DNA from: RPQK01 sp041946865
Lineage (GTDB): Bacteria > Acidobacteriota > UBA6911 > RPQK01
DNA: 8,998 bases
Direction: 5' to 3'
Assembly: GCA_041946865.1 (NCBI GenBank)
Contig: JBHGBF010000325.1
Coordinates: forward strand, 1 to 8,998
Below, piece by piece: positions 1 through 7,900 of this stretch. The notes beneath the pieces were generated by a model. It was not told the origin of the DNA, did no database searches, and saw only the letters and a list, made by a program, of their open reading frames with translations. The stretch's first letter is position 1; the number at the start of each line of letters is the position of its first letter. Both the position numbers and the translations under genes were made by a program.

Positions 1-34
1 GCTGTCATGCTTCACGCTTTCAGCGTGATACAGC
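1..34. other. stem-loop at the window edge
   Basis: A perfect 7-bp stem, TCACGCT (12-18) with AGCGTGA (22-28), closes a three-base TTC loop. An outer 5-bp arm pairs GCTGT (1-5) with ACAGC (30-34), with a six-base bulge on one side. It lies about 120 bases beyond the stop of the first receptor gene. There is no T-run beside it on either strand within the window, so a simple intrinsic terminator is not supported, and its left side may continue past the window. It could be a REP-like element, an RNA-stability hairpin or chance; the pairing is seen, the role is not known. Confidence 0.4.
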
Positions 35-105
35 CACACAGCAGCGGTTCCTGTTGAATCGACTGTATACTTTCGACAAAGTCCAGGGCGAAGCCCCATA
101 AGCGT

Positions 106-130
106 AAAAAAGCCTTCTCTGACAGACAAG
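106..130 (-). terminator. weak intrinsic terminator candidate after the first receptor gene
   Basis: On the minus strand, 22 bases past the TAG stop, CTTGTCT pairs with AGAGAAG around a GTC loop (six pairs, one G-G mismatch), followed by GGC and a run of six T (plus-strand A-run 106-111). Order and distance suit a Rho-independent terminator, but the stem is short and AT-rich. A second small hairpin, GGGC-GAA-GCCC (86-96 on the plus strand), lies just beyond and lacks a T-run. Termination here is plausible, not certain. Confidence 0.3.
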
Positions 131-151
131 TTAGCTCATGGGCGACCCCGT

Positions 152-3100
152 CTAAAAGGAGATTCGAGCGCCCAGCTGGATCTCGCGCGCCGGCGTCGCA
201 GCCTCCGTGATCGTCCCGAACTGCGGAGTGTTGACAAAGCGATTCGGGGTCCCGAGATTCGTATGGTTGAGCGCATTAAAGAACTCCGCCCGGAACTGGA
301 ATTTGAGAGACTCGCGCAATGCGAACTCGCGGTGCAAGGCAAAGTCGAGCGTCTGCAATCCAGGTCCCACTACCGAATTTCTTCCGATGTTCCCGAACGT
401 GAAGGCGGCGGGCACGGCAAAGGCTGCCGGGTTGAACCAGCGATCCGCGGTGCGCGTCCCGGGTCCGAAAACCGGCTGGCCGGTGTAATTCGCGCGGATC
501 GGGTTCTCCCCGAGCAGTGTACCTGCGTTCGCCGTGTCTCCGAACACCGAGATCGTCAGTGGGAAACCGCTCTGTGCCTGATAGAGAGCCGAGAAGTGCC
601 AGTCCTCGGTCACTGCGCGCATCCAGCCCGAGGCATTGAGTCCCGGAATGTCGTAGACCGCGCTCAAAGCGAAGCGGTGACGAAGATCGCATGCCGGTCC
701 CTTCTCGGCGGCCAGATTGTTATTGTCCTGCGCGATCGTGGATTCGAACATCGGTGAGCGGAAGTCGGGTGCGTCGCTGAGACTCTTGGACCAGGTGTAA
801 TTACCGAGCAGACTCAGCCCCCGGGCATACCGGCGACGGACATTGACGTAACCTGCGTCGTACCAGCTTCGCGCCGTGTTCTCCAACACGTTGATTCCGC
901 TTACGGGGAAAGTCGTGCTCGTCACCGTAATGCTCTCCGGCAATTCCGAGCCGGGGAGGAAGCTGAGCGTCTTGAATGGGCGGCGCGGACCAAGAGGGCC
1001 GGGTCCGGGGGCGGCGTTGTTGATCAGATGCGCCCTTTGCAGGTGAAGCCCTCGCGAGCCAAGATAACCGACCTCCAAAGTTGTCTCCATGCCAAGGCTC
1101 TTTTGAACCGAAAAGCTCCATTGCTGCAGATACTGCGACGGGGCATTCGGGTCGAACGCGGCGAAGCTCACCACCGTCTGCCCCAGTACCGGCTCTCCGA
1201 AGTTGAGGTGTGAGGCCAAGACACCAGGCGCCGGGATGAAATTGTCACTTTGCTGCGTTTCGGGAAAAACAAACGGGACATTGTGGCGCTGGTTGCACCA
1301 GGTGTTCATGTTGACGGGCGTGTAGAAAATTCCATAGGCCGCGCGAAGAACAAGGCCGTAACGATCCAGATTGTGAGAAACCCCCAGCCGTGGCGCAAGG
1401 TTCCGTTTGTTGGAGAACATCAATCCCGTCGGATATCCGAGCTGTCCGCCGATGAAGACGGCCGGGACACCGTCCTGGAAGACCAGGTTGGTGTTGGCGT
1501 AACGGATGTCGGTAAGAGGGCTCATGTACTCGTAACGCAGCCCCATCTGAATCGTCGTGTTCCGGGTGAACTGGAAACTGTCCTGAACGAAGCCGTCGGC
1601 GTACCACTGGCGGAGCTGCATCTGGGGAATGCCGGCCTGGCGCTGTTTAACCGCGGGCAGTCCAAGCAGGAAGCCGGCGAGGGCTGAACCGGTCCCGTCG
1701 TTGGTGGCCGTTCGAGTGGTGAAGCCGCTCGTGAATTGGTAGTAGCCCCGGTTCTGAAAGAAGCCCCACATCGGCCAAATGAAGTGTCGGTAACTGCCTC
1801 CGAACTTCAGGCTGTGCCGGCCTCTATGCCAATTCACCAGGTCGCGCACCTCGAGAATCGTATCCCAGGCGTGCATTGGCGTAGCAGCGAAGCTGTCACC
1901 CATGCCCGAGTAACCCTGCACGTTGAACCAGGGCGCTCCGAAGGCCCCTTTCCCACCGAAGCCGACCCCCTGAATTCCCAGCTCAGAAACGATATCGTTG
2001 CTTTCACTGTTCTCCGACGACCGGTGCATCGAGAGCCGGGAGACGGTAAGGGCGGCCATATTGACCATGGTCGGACTGATGACCCTGTTCCAGGCTGCGC
2101 TGCCATGTTGGGAGAAGTTGTCGTGAAGCGCGCTGAATCCGGGAAGGTTCTGCGGCATGAAACCGCTCTCCCCGCTTGCCGAGTAGCGTGCCGTCAGGCT
2201 GTCCCCGCGAGCGAAGTTGTGATCGATACGCGCCGTTCCCTGGTTCGTGACGTGGCGCTCGTTGCGCAGATCCCGGTAGTTGTTGCAGTCCACGCCCGCG
2301 CCCACTACAGTTGGCGCGCCATTCATAGTCATGCCGCAACCCATCATTCCCATTTCCAGGTTGGGCCGGGGCGCGTACTTTTGCAGGAACAACCGGGCCG
2401 CCGGATCGATGAGGTTCGACGGAATGACATTGTCAGGAAAAGGATCGCGGATAATCTGGGGATTGCTCGCGCTCACCGGCTTCGCCGGGTCAAAGTCGGG
2501 ATTCGGGTGAGAGCCGAACGGATTGAAAATCGTGGTCCCGCTCATGCTGAAGTCCCCCTGCACCTCCGCCTCTGTGGGCACGGTGTGGATCATGGTGATG
2601 GCTTTGGTGTGCCGCAGGCCTTCGAAGTTCGCAAAGAAGAAAGTCCGGTTGCGGACAATCGGCCCACCAAACGATCCGCCGAAGTTGTTCCTCACCAGGA
2701 AATTCGATGAGTCCATGGTCTGATTGAACGCATGGGCATCGAGCGCGCCATTGCGGTGGAATTCATAGAGGGTCCCGTGAAACGCGTTAGTTCCGCTCAA
2801 TGTCACGATGTTGATTTGCCCACCGCCGGCCCCTCCCATTTCAGCTGAATAGCTGCCGGTCTGGACTTGGAATTCCTGAACGGCGTCGGGAGACGGACTC
2901 AGGTTTTGGGTGTTGAAGGTGGGGTCGGTGTTGGTTGTGCCGTCGAGAAGATAATAATTGGCGTTCGGACGGCTGCCCCCGATACTGACTGCGGAGCGTT
3001 GGCCCGGCCGCCAGTAAAGGGGATTCATATCCCCTGTCTGCGCACCATGGCTTCCATGGGTACCCGGAACTGTTAACACCAGATCGATCAGCATTCGCCC

Positions 3101-3544
3101 GTTCAGGGGAAGCGCCCGAATCGACGCGGGCTCGATGACTTCGCCGACGGTGGTGTCTGTCTTTCGCAAGACCTCAGGACCGGAGGCTACTTCTACAGTG
3201 CTGACAACCGCGCTCAGTTTCAGCTTGATGTCAAGCGCCAACTGCTGACCCACTTCAAGACGAAGCGTCCGGACATGGGGCGCGAAAAACGTTTCCTCCA
3301 CCTTCAGCTCATAATCGCCGGGCAGGAGACCGGTGATCTGAGAAATACCCTTTTCATCGGTGACGCTGCGGCGAATGATATTGGTACTCAGGGCGGTCAA
3401 CTGGGTAGCCGCGCCCATGATGGGCTCATCGTGAGGATCAGTAACTGTCACGGTGAGAACGGCATAGTTGCTTTGTGAGAAGATAGAGAGATTCGCGAAC
3501 GATATTGAAACGGAGAGACAAATCAGGCGTGCAAAAACCTTCAT
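152..3544 (-). CDS. Oar-like TonB-dependent outer-membrane receptor with N-terminal carboxypeptidase-regulatory-like domain
   Basis: This encodes a 1130-residue outer-membrane receptor of the Oar-like TonB-dependent family, expected to bind a large or scarce ligand and admit it with TonB-ExbB-ExbD energy; the ligand is unknown. Residues 1-24 are a signal peptide (MKVFARLICL start, hydrophobic core, cut near FSQ). Residues 27-110 form a CarboxypepD_reg-like beta-sandwich. A plug follows at about 130-265, with LPLNGR (145-150), YLLDG (198-202), PSPDAVQEFQVQT and SGTNAFHGTLYEF, all typical of the family. The rest is a beta-barrel with QDSF..MGLRYE and CDLRHRF..VYDIP blocks. It ends GARISF, a terminal Phe as the BAM complex expects, so the gene looks complete. 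The start is the ATG at 3544, with GGGAGG six bases upstream and the signal peptide directly after it; the frame stays open to a TTG at 3586 without a good site. No SusD-like partner or regulator adjoins it. Odd feature: a Met/Cys-rich loop at 398-407. Confidence 0.93.
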   Translation of the reverse strand: MKVFARLICLSVSISFANLSIFSQSNYAVLTVTVTDPHDEPIMGAATQLTALSTNIIRRSVTDEKGISQITGLLPGDYELKVEETFFAPHVRTLRLEVGQQLALDIKLKLSAVVSTVEVASGPEVLRKTDTTVGEVIEPASIRALPLNGRMLIDLVLTVPGTHGSHGAQTGDMNPLYWRPGQRSAVSIGGSRPNANYYLLDGTTNTDPTFNTQNLSPSPDAVQEFQVQTGSYSAEMGGAGGGQINIVTLSGTNAFHGTLYEFHRNGALDAHAFNQTMDSSNFLVRNNFGGSFGGPIVRNRTFFFANFEGLRHTKAITMIHTVPTEAEVQGDFSMSGTTIFNPFGSHPNPDFDPAKPVSASNPQIIRDPFPDNVIPSNLIDPAARLFLQKYAPRPNLEMGMMGCGMTMNGAPTVVGAGVDCNNYRDLRNERHVTNQGTARIDHNFARGDSLTARYSASGESGFMPQNLPGFSALHDNFSQHGSAAWNRVISPTMVNMAALTVSRLSMHRSSENSESNDIVSELGIQGVGFGGKGAFGAPWFNVQGYSGMGDSFAATPMHAWDTILEVRDLVNWHRGRHSLKFGGSYRHFIWPMWGFFQNRGYYQFTSGFTTRTATNDGTGSALAGFLLGLPAVKQRQAGIPQMQLRQWYADGFVQDSFQFTRNTTIQMGLRYEYMSPLTDIRYANTNLVFQDGVPAVFIGGQLGYPTGLMFSNKRNLAPRLGVSHNLDRYGLVLRAAYGIFYTPVNMNTWCNQRHNVPFVFPETQQSDNFIPAPGVLASHLNFGEPVLGQTVVSFAAFDPNAPSQYLQQWSFSVQKSLGMETTLEVGYLGSRGLHLQRAHLINNAAPGPGPLGPRRPFKTLSFLPGSELPESITVTSTTFPVSGINVLENTARSWYDAGYVNVRRRYARGLSLLGNYTWSKSLSDAPDFRSPMFESTIAQDNNNLAAEKGPACDLRHRFALSAVYDIPGLNASGWMRAVTEDWHFSALYQAQSGFPLTISVFGDTANAGTLLGENPIRANYTGQPVFGPGTRTADRWFNPAAFAVPAAFTFGNIGRNSVVGPGLQTLDFALHREFALRESLKFQFRAEFFNALNHTNLGTPNRFVNTPQFGTITEAATPAREIQLGARISF

Positions 3545-3550
3545 GCCGGG

Positions 3551-3556
3551 CCTCCC
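3551..3556 (-). promoter_or_regulatory. ribosome binding site that fixes the first receptor start
   Basis: The minus strand reads GGGAGG, then six bases, then ATG at 3544. This favours 3544 over the upstream in-frame TTG at 3586, which would add 14 residues before the signal peptide and would overlap the tandem repeat at 3580-3599. Confidence 0.75.
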
Positions 3557-3579
3557 AAGCGAATTGACGGTGTTTACGG

Positions 3580-3599
3580 GTTTCAAACGGTTTCAAACG
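3580..3599. repeat. tandem GTTTCAAACG repeat upstream of the first receptor gene
   Basis: Two exact, adjacent copies of GTTTCAAACG (3580-3589, 3590-3599) lie 36-55 bases upstream of the receptor ATG. Each contains GTTT-C-AAAC, a near-perfect palindrome, and the 10-bp spacing places both on one face of the helix. This is the geometry of an operator for a dimeric or cooperatively binding regulator, but no regulator gene is in the window. The repeat is seen; operator function is inferred. Confidence 0.45.
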
Positions 3600-4065
3600 C
3601 GGACGGACGACCCTGATTGAGCGGCGCGTCGAAACGCGGCCTCTCAGCATCGTTCTAAGTCGCCGGCCTGGGATGCCCGTGTTGTCCCGGGTAAGCACTT
3701 CTCGTGCCGAAAGAGATCGAGCCACACGGAATGGCTTTAACCTAAGTCTGGTAAGCGAGTTGCTCACGAGTCCGGGCCGGGCGCCAAGTGGTCGCCCCAT
3801 AATCGTTATGAGGAATGGAGGTCCGCCCCGGCCATATTTCTTATGAAGGCTCCTTGACGCGCGCATGGAGCGCCAAGCCGGGCGCCGCCAGCCCACAGCG
3901 CATTGCCGCAATCAAGCCAGCCACGCCCAGGCGCGCGACACGCCTGGATCCGCCGGCCGCGCTTCGGCATGAGTAGGATCGGGAAAAGAGGAGCTCGGTC
4001 ACGGCTCTCATTGGGCGGTTGATCGCCACCGATACTATCTTCGCGCAGCTACCAGCCAAACCACG
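3600..4065. other. gene-free region upstream of the first receptor gene
   Basis: About 465 bases with no supportable gene. The open frames on the minus strand here (to about 3911 and 4059) give Arg-rich, low-complexity translations without recognisable domains. Part presumably holds the receptor promoter, but I cannot pick convincing -35 and -10 boxes. One clear hairpin is present: CCAGGCG (3927-3933) pairs with CGCCTGG (3941-3947) around a seven-base loop, without a T-run. A GGTAAGC heptamer occurs near 3690 and again near 3750, likely by chance. Confidence 0.5.
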
Positions 4066-4095
4066 GTGACGCCGCCAGCGACAGCACTGAGCGAC

Positions 4096-4242
4096 GGCGT
4101 GCAGTGCGCCTGGCCGATTCCCTCTCGCGGTGCCGTTTCCTCAGGGGTCGGCAGGCCGATTCGCCTCGATGGCGAGACCCATAAGGTCATTGGAGTGCTC
4201 TCGTCCGACTTCCGCTTTCCGACCGGCGATCAGCTTAGCGAG
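4096..4242 (+). pseudogene. fragment of a MacB/ADOP-type ABC transporter permease
   Basis: Residues encoded at 4144-4239 read GRPIRLDGETHKVIGVL followed by SSDFRFPTGDQL. This matches the hallmark of the periplasmic core domain of MacB-like permeases, especially the acidobacterial ADOP family (GRxIRLDGExxxVIGVMPxxFRFP), where it usually follows a V(L/I)S-x-G-(L/V)W segment. The upstream ALSDGV (about 4087-4104) may be the decayed equivalent, since the next ~13 codons do not match without frameshifts. Full proteins run to about 400 (MacB core permeases) or 800 (ADOP) residues; only some 32 are clear here. No ATP-binding partner, signal anchor or membrane helices remain. I read it as a relic, not a working gene. 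Family assignment is from memory of the motif. Confidence 0.5.
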
Positions 4243-4510
4243 GGACCTGACGGCCCACGCGGCGGCGTGGGGCTCAGACACCGAACATATCTCAGTATCT
4301 TGGCGTCTTTCGCTAGTCAATTGGCGCGTTTTGTTAGCGTCTTGCTATCGAACCTGCCGGCGGCCCCAAGTACACTGAGGCTAGGGAAACAGCGGGACGA
4401 GAAACCTGTTATCTGGCATATTTCGCTCGTGGCGATCGAACCATGCTCGAAGCGCCTGATCAACCGGCCCTTGCCAGCCAATGCGAAAAGAACTGACTGG
4501 CCGCCCTGGG

Positions 4511-4535
4511 CTACCTGGCCGCACCGGCCAGGTAG
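4511..4535. promoter_or_regulatory. perfect 11-bp inverted repeat upstream of the dehydrogenase
   Basis: CTACCTGGCCG (4511-4521) and CGGCCAGGTAG (4525-4535) are exact reverse complements around a CAC loop, 55 bases before the dehydrogenase ATG. As RNA it would make a very stable hairpin, but no T-run follows on either strand, so a standard intrinsic terminator is unlikely. As DNA it could be an operator. The symmetry is certain; the function is unknown. Confidence 0.55.
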
Positions 4536-4577
4536 GCGCCGAAAGACTCGCCCAGCACGTGGCGGCTACGTGAAGAC

Positions 4578-4583
4578 AAGGAG
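4578..4583 (+). promoter_or_regulatory. ribosome binding site of the truncated dehydrogenase
   Basis: AAGGAG lies seven bases before the ATG at 4591. This decides the start within a frame that is open from far upstream (about 4066) and otherwise invites an overlong call. Confidence 0.7.
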
Positions 4584-4590
4584 AGAAAAC

Positions 4591-4845
4591 ATGAAGGGAA
4601 CTGTTCTCTACGGCCCGCGCGATGTGCGTTTCGAGGAACGCGACACGCCGACGATCATCGAGCCGACAGACGCGATCATCAAAACGTCGGCCACCTGCGT
4701 GTGCGGGTCTGACCTGTGGCCTTACCGCGGGATTAGCCCTGTCCCCCAGCCGACGCCGATGGGACACGAGTACTGCGGAATCGTTGAGGAAGTGGGTCGT
4801 GCCGTCACTTCTGTCAAGCCTGGTCAGTTCGTCATCCAGGGTTGA
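4591..4845 (+). CDS. truncated zinc-dependent alcohol dehydrogenase, N-terminal part only (probable pseudogene)
   Basis: These 84 codons are the start of a medium-chain, zinc-dependent alcohol dehydrogenase, which would oxidise alcohols or reduce aldehydes with NAD(P) in the cytoplasm. The MKGTVLYGPRDVRFEE start, CVCGSDLWPYRG and PMGHEYCGIVEEVG are diagnostic: Cys38 and His59-Glu60 are the usual first catalytic-zinc ligands, and Asp41 belongs to the conserved CGSD. Family members are about 340-350 residues; here a TGA follows FVIQG, so the remaining zinc-site residues, the structural-zinc loop and the whole Rossmann coenzyme domain are missing, and I found no continuation in any frame to the right. 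The product cannot be an active enzyme. Its ribosome binding site is intact, so the 5' end is well preserved and the loss may be recent. It converges on the second receptor gene, which is also cut at its 3' end. Family assignment is firm; substrate cannot be told. Confidence 0.8.
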   Translation: MKGTVLYGPRDVRFEERDTPTIIEPTDAIIKTSATCVCGSDLWPYRGISPVPQPTPMGHEYCGIVEEVGRAVTSVKPGQFVIQG

Positions 4846-4964
4846 TTCATTCCGAATGACAGCGCGAATCTTTTCCGACAGATGCAGACATTCCCGGAGG
4901 GGTAGTTGAAATAGAGTTCTGAGGGGGCCTTGGGCTTAAAGCGAGAGTTTGCGCGCTGGTCTGG
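4846..4964. other. junction between two convergent truncated genes
   Basis: This 119-bp spacer separates the stop of the truncated dehydrogenase from the stop of the truncated receptor. In all three minus-strand frames I looked for the missing receptor end (an FEAFNALNH-like block and a terminal aromatic residue) and in the plus frames for the rest of the dehydrogenase; neither is there. One plus frame, about 4864-4922, ends in GGVVEIEF and a stop, which could be the tail of a third gene but is too short to name. No terminator with a T-run is visible between the genes. Confidence 0.45.
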
Positions 4965-7900
4965 CTACGTCGTGGTGTTCCTACGCCGAAGGGCTTCCCG
5001 GATCGTGAAGTTCTTGTAAATGCCCATATTCAACTCATTGGTCCGGCTGGCACGGACATTACCCCATCGGGTCGGAAACGTCCGGATGTTCGTGGCAAAG
5101 TCCTGGTACACACCATTTTTAATCGAGTCATTCGCTGCCGGCTTGTAGTTGTAGCCCGGCAGGTTTTGTATGCCGGTCCAGGAGGGGTAGTTTGAGATGT
5201 CGGTGTTCTTGTCCGGGAAGCGGATAAAGTGACTGGTGTCGAACCATCTTTCGAGGCTTTGCTGGTCACGCGGTAAGGAGATATCCTGGCCGTCATAGAA
5301 GGCATCGTCCGAAAACACCACCGGCACACCCGACTGGATATTGTAGTGGCCGGAGAGCTCCCATCCGCCGAAAGCAAGATCCAGGGCCTTGGGCATCGAG
5401 CCCCACACTTTTTTACCGCGGCCAATAGGCAGGTTCCAGATACCGGAGATCGACAGGTGCAGGGGACGATCTTCGCCGCCGAGCTTATGCTCGACGAACG
5501 GTCCTGCTATCTGAGGGCCCAGCAGCGAGGTGTCTTCGAACAGCTTCGACCAGGTGAAGGAGTTGAGCACGCTGAAGCCGCCCTTGAATCGTCGCTCGAC
5601 CTTGACCAGCATGGCATCGTATTGATTCTCCCCCAAAGGATTCAGGTCTCGGGTGATGTCTCCGAGAATCGTGATCGGACGAATGATCTGGCCGAGGGTG
5701 ATGTTCTTGTTGCTGGCGATCGACCCTGTGACTCCCGGCAGTTGATAAAACGGATTTGGAATCTGCTCATCCCACAGCAGCTTGTCGAGCGGACGGCCAT
5801 TCGCATCAAACCGTGGTGCCCGCAACTGTTTCCACAGTTCGAAAGTAGGCAGGTTTACGTTTCTTCCCTGAGGGATGCCGTACGTCTTGTTATGCGTATA
5901 GCCGATTTCGAACAGCCAGCCTCTGTACTCCTGTTGCAGGTGCAGGCTGTACTCCCAGGAGTACATTCGGCCCGGATCCTGGTTGTACAGGTTCACCCCC
6001 TGCCCCAGGTTGGTGAGAGCCCCGAGCGAGGAGCCGGTGGGAGCGAGGATGCCGTCCTGGAACGGATTGGCCAGCGTGTCGTAAGGAGTGTAGTAGTTGT
6101 CCTGTGTCGCTATGAAAGTTGTAGTTCGGCTGAATCCGTTCTGCCAGCCGTTGTCGAACGAAGCCTGTACGAACTTGCCGACGCCGCCGCGAATGACGGT
6201 GTTGGGGCGCAGACGGTACGCAAAACCAATCCTCGGCTGAAACTCTGTGTAATCGGTGTTGAAGACTCCCCGCGGTTGCCCGTTGACACCGGCGAACAGT
6301 TGGGCTCCCAGGACCCTGAAAGCGCTGGCCGGAACCAGCTGCGCGGCCTGTTGAACAATCGCGTTGCTCGCATTCTTTGTCAGGATATTCGCGTAAGCCG
6401 CCTGGGCCGCATCGCTGATCGGATTTACCGCGGTCAAGTCATAGTTCGAGGTGAGGCGGTCAAAGCGCTCAGTGACCGGCGTTTCATAGTCCCAGCGCAA
6501 CCCCAGGTTCAGAGTCAGGCGTGGCGTGACGCGCCAGTCGTTCTGGACAAAAAGGCCCGTGAAACGCTGAGAAAAGAATCCATTCGCATTGCGCGGAAAC
6601 TGGCCGGCGTTTGGTAGACCCAGCAGGAAGGCGGCGAGGTTCGATCCGTTCCCGGTTCCTCCGCTGACGTCGGCGCGGGGCCGCGTCCAGTTGGTGTTAC
6701 TAAAATCGAACCGCCCCTGGTTACCGATGTTCCGCTCAGCTGACTGAAGCACCCAGTATTCCGTCCCGTATTTGAACATCATGTTGCCCATCGAATGGTT
6801 CATTGTGGCGCTCCATGTGTAGTACGTGGTCGCAGTGAAATTGCCGGCGCTGTTTGTGCCGATATCGCCGAACAGGCCGACAATGCGCGGAAAGGATGGC
6901 TTCTCCATCTGCGCGATATAGCTCGTGGGGAAACCCAGCGGGGTGGGATCGAATCCCGCCCCGTTGTCGCGGTTATCGTCCACGAACCGGCTCACGTTCC
7001 AGCGCAGATTCAGGACCAGTGTGGGCCGCACGGTCCAAACGTGGTCGAGTCCCAGTCCCTTGGGAATGCGGGTCTGGTACTGGCCGGTCGACGCGTTGTT
7101 GAAGATATTCCCGGTCAACTCGTCCTCGTGATACCAGCGGTACGAGCCGAAGCTCTTGTGCGAGTTGTTCCAGATGTGATCGACGCGGATCGCGAGGACA
7201 GCCATCTTGTTATCGCGCGTCGAGGCGGGCACGAAATTGTTCGTCGCATTCCCCGTCTCGTCGCTCGGCGTGTTCGGCAGAGGGACGAATTCCAAAATCT
7301 TTTGCGCGATCGGGCTCAAGCGGCTAGAGGGGATCACGTTGTTCGGAAACTGCTTCCGGTATCCCTTCGAATCCACAGTCGCCGGATCGTAGATGTTGAT
7401 CGGATATTTGACCCGCTGACCACTGACCAACTGTGTCGTGAACGATTGGCTGAAATCTCCGTGCCGCTCGAGCTCCGTAGGCACGGAGCGGATGGCGAAA
7501 CGCGGGTCACTGTTGCGTGTCCCGTCAAACGAAACAAAGAAAAACGTTCTTTCCTTCCCGTTATAGAGGCCGGGAATCCTGACGGGACCACCGAAGGTGG
7601 CGCCGTACTCGTTAAAATGAATGGCGGGTTTTTCGCCTCCGGAAAGGTTCGTGTGAAAGAGATTCGCATTGAGGAGGTTGTTCTGATTGAACCAGTACGA
7701 GCTGCCGTGATATTGCGCCTTGCCGCTTTTGATCACCATCTGGACAGTCGCGCCGGCCTGGCGGCCCAAAGAAGCGTCGTACGCGTTCATTTGAACGCGG
7801 AATTCCTGGATGGCGTCCGGCGGAGGCATGAACCCGACCTTTCCGTCCGTCCGGATATTGGGCATGCCGTCCAGTTCAAAGGTGTTGGAGCGGATGTTGT

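Larger units (their letters stand above)
4243..4590. other. non-coding stretch between permease relic and dehydrogenase
   Basis: About 350 bases without a recognisable gene, although the relic's frame stays open through it into the dehydrogenase. A hairpin pairs CCCACGC (4254-4260) with GCGTGGG (4265-4271) around GGCG. A more AT-rich patch (about 4281-4350) holds an imperfect direct repeat: TTGGCGTCTTTCGCTAGTC (4300-4318) and TTAGCGTCTTGCTATCG (4334-4350). The perfect inverted repeat at 4511-4535 and the dehydrogenase ribosome binding site lie near the right end. I see no convincing promoter boxes. Confidence 0.45.

Noticed and set aside
1736..2710. Plus-strand 324-codon frame opposite the first receptor
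   Set aside because: It is antisense to well-supported plug and barrel motifs, with no recognisable domain; treated as a shadow.
3686..3760. GGTAAGC heptamer occurring twice about 60 bases apart
   Set aside because: Flanking bases do not match in register, so a seven-base coincidence is the simplest explanation.
3438..4059. Minus-strand frames 3438-3911 and 3841-4059 upstream of the first receptor
   Set aside because: Arg-rich translations without domains. The first overlaps the start of the receptor gene in another frame. The hydrophobic-looking stretch in the second is too short and Ala/Gly/Arg-biased to call a membrane protein.
4320..4350. Promoter-like TTGGCG ... TGCTAT before the dehydrogenase
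   Set aside because: The boxes are poor and more than 240 bases from the start codon; likely chance in an AT-richer patch.
4846..4909. Continuation of the dehydrogenase past its TGA (FIPNDSA in the same frame)
   Set aside because: A few residues could recall the F-x-x-SDxT segment that follows in the family, but the match is too short and another stop follows at once; no usable similarity.
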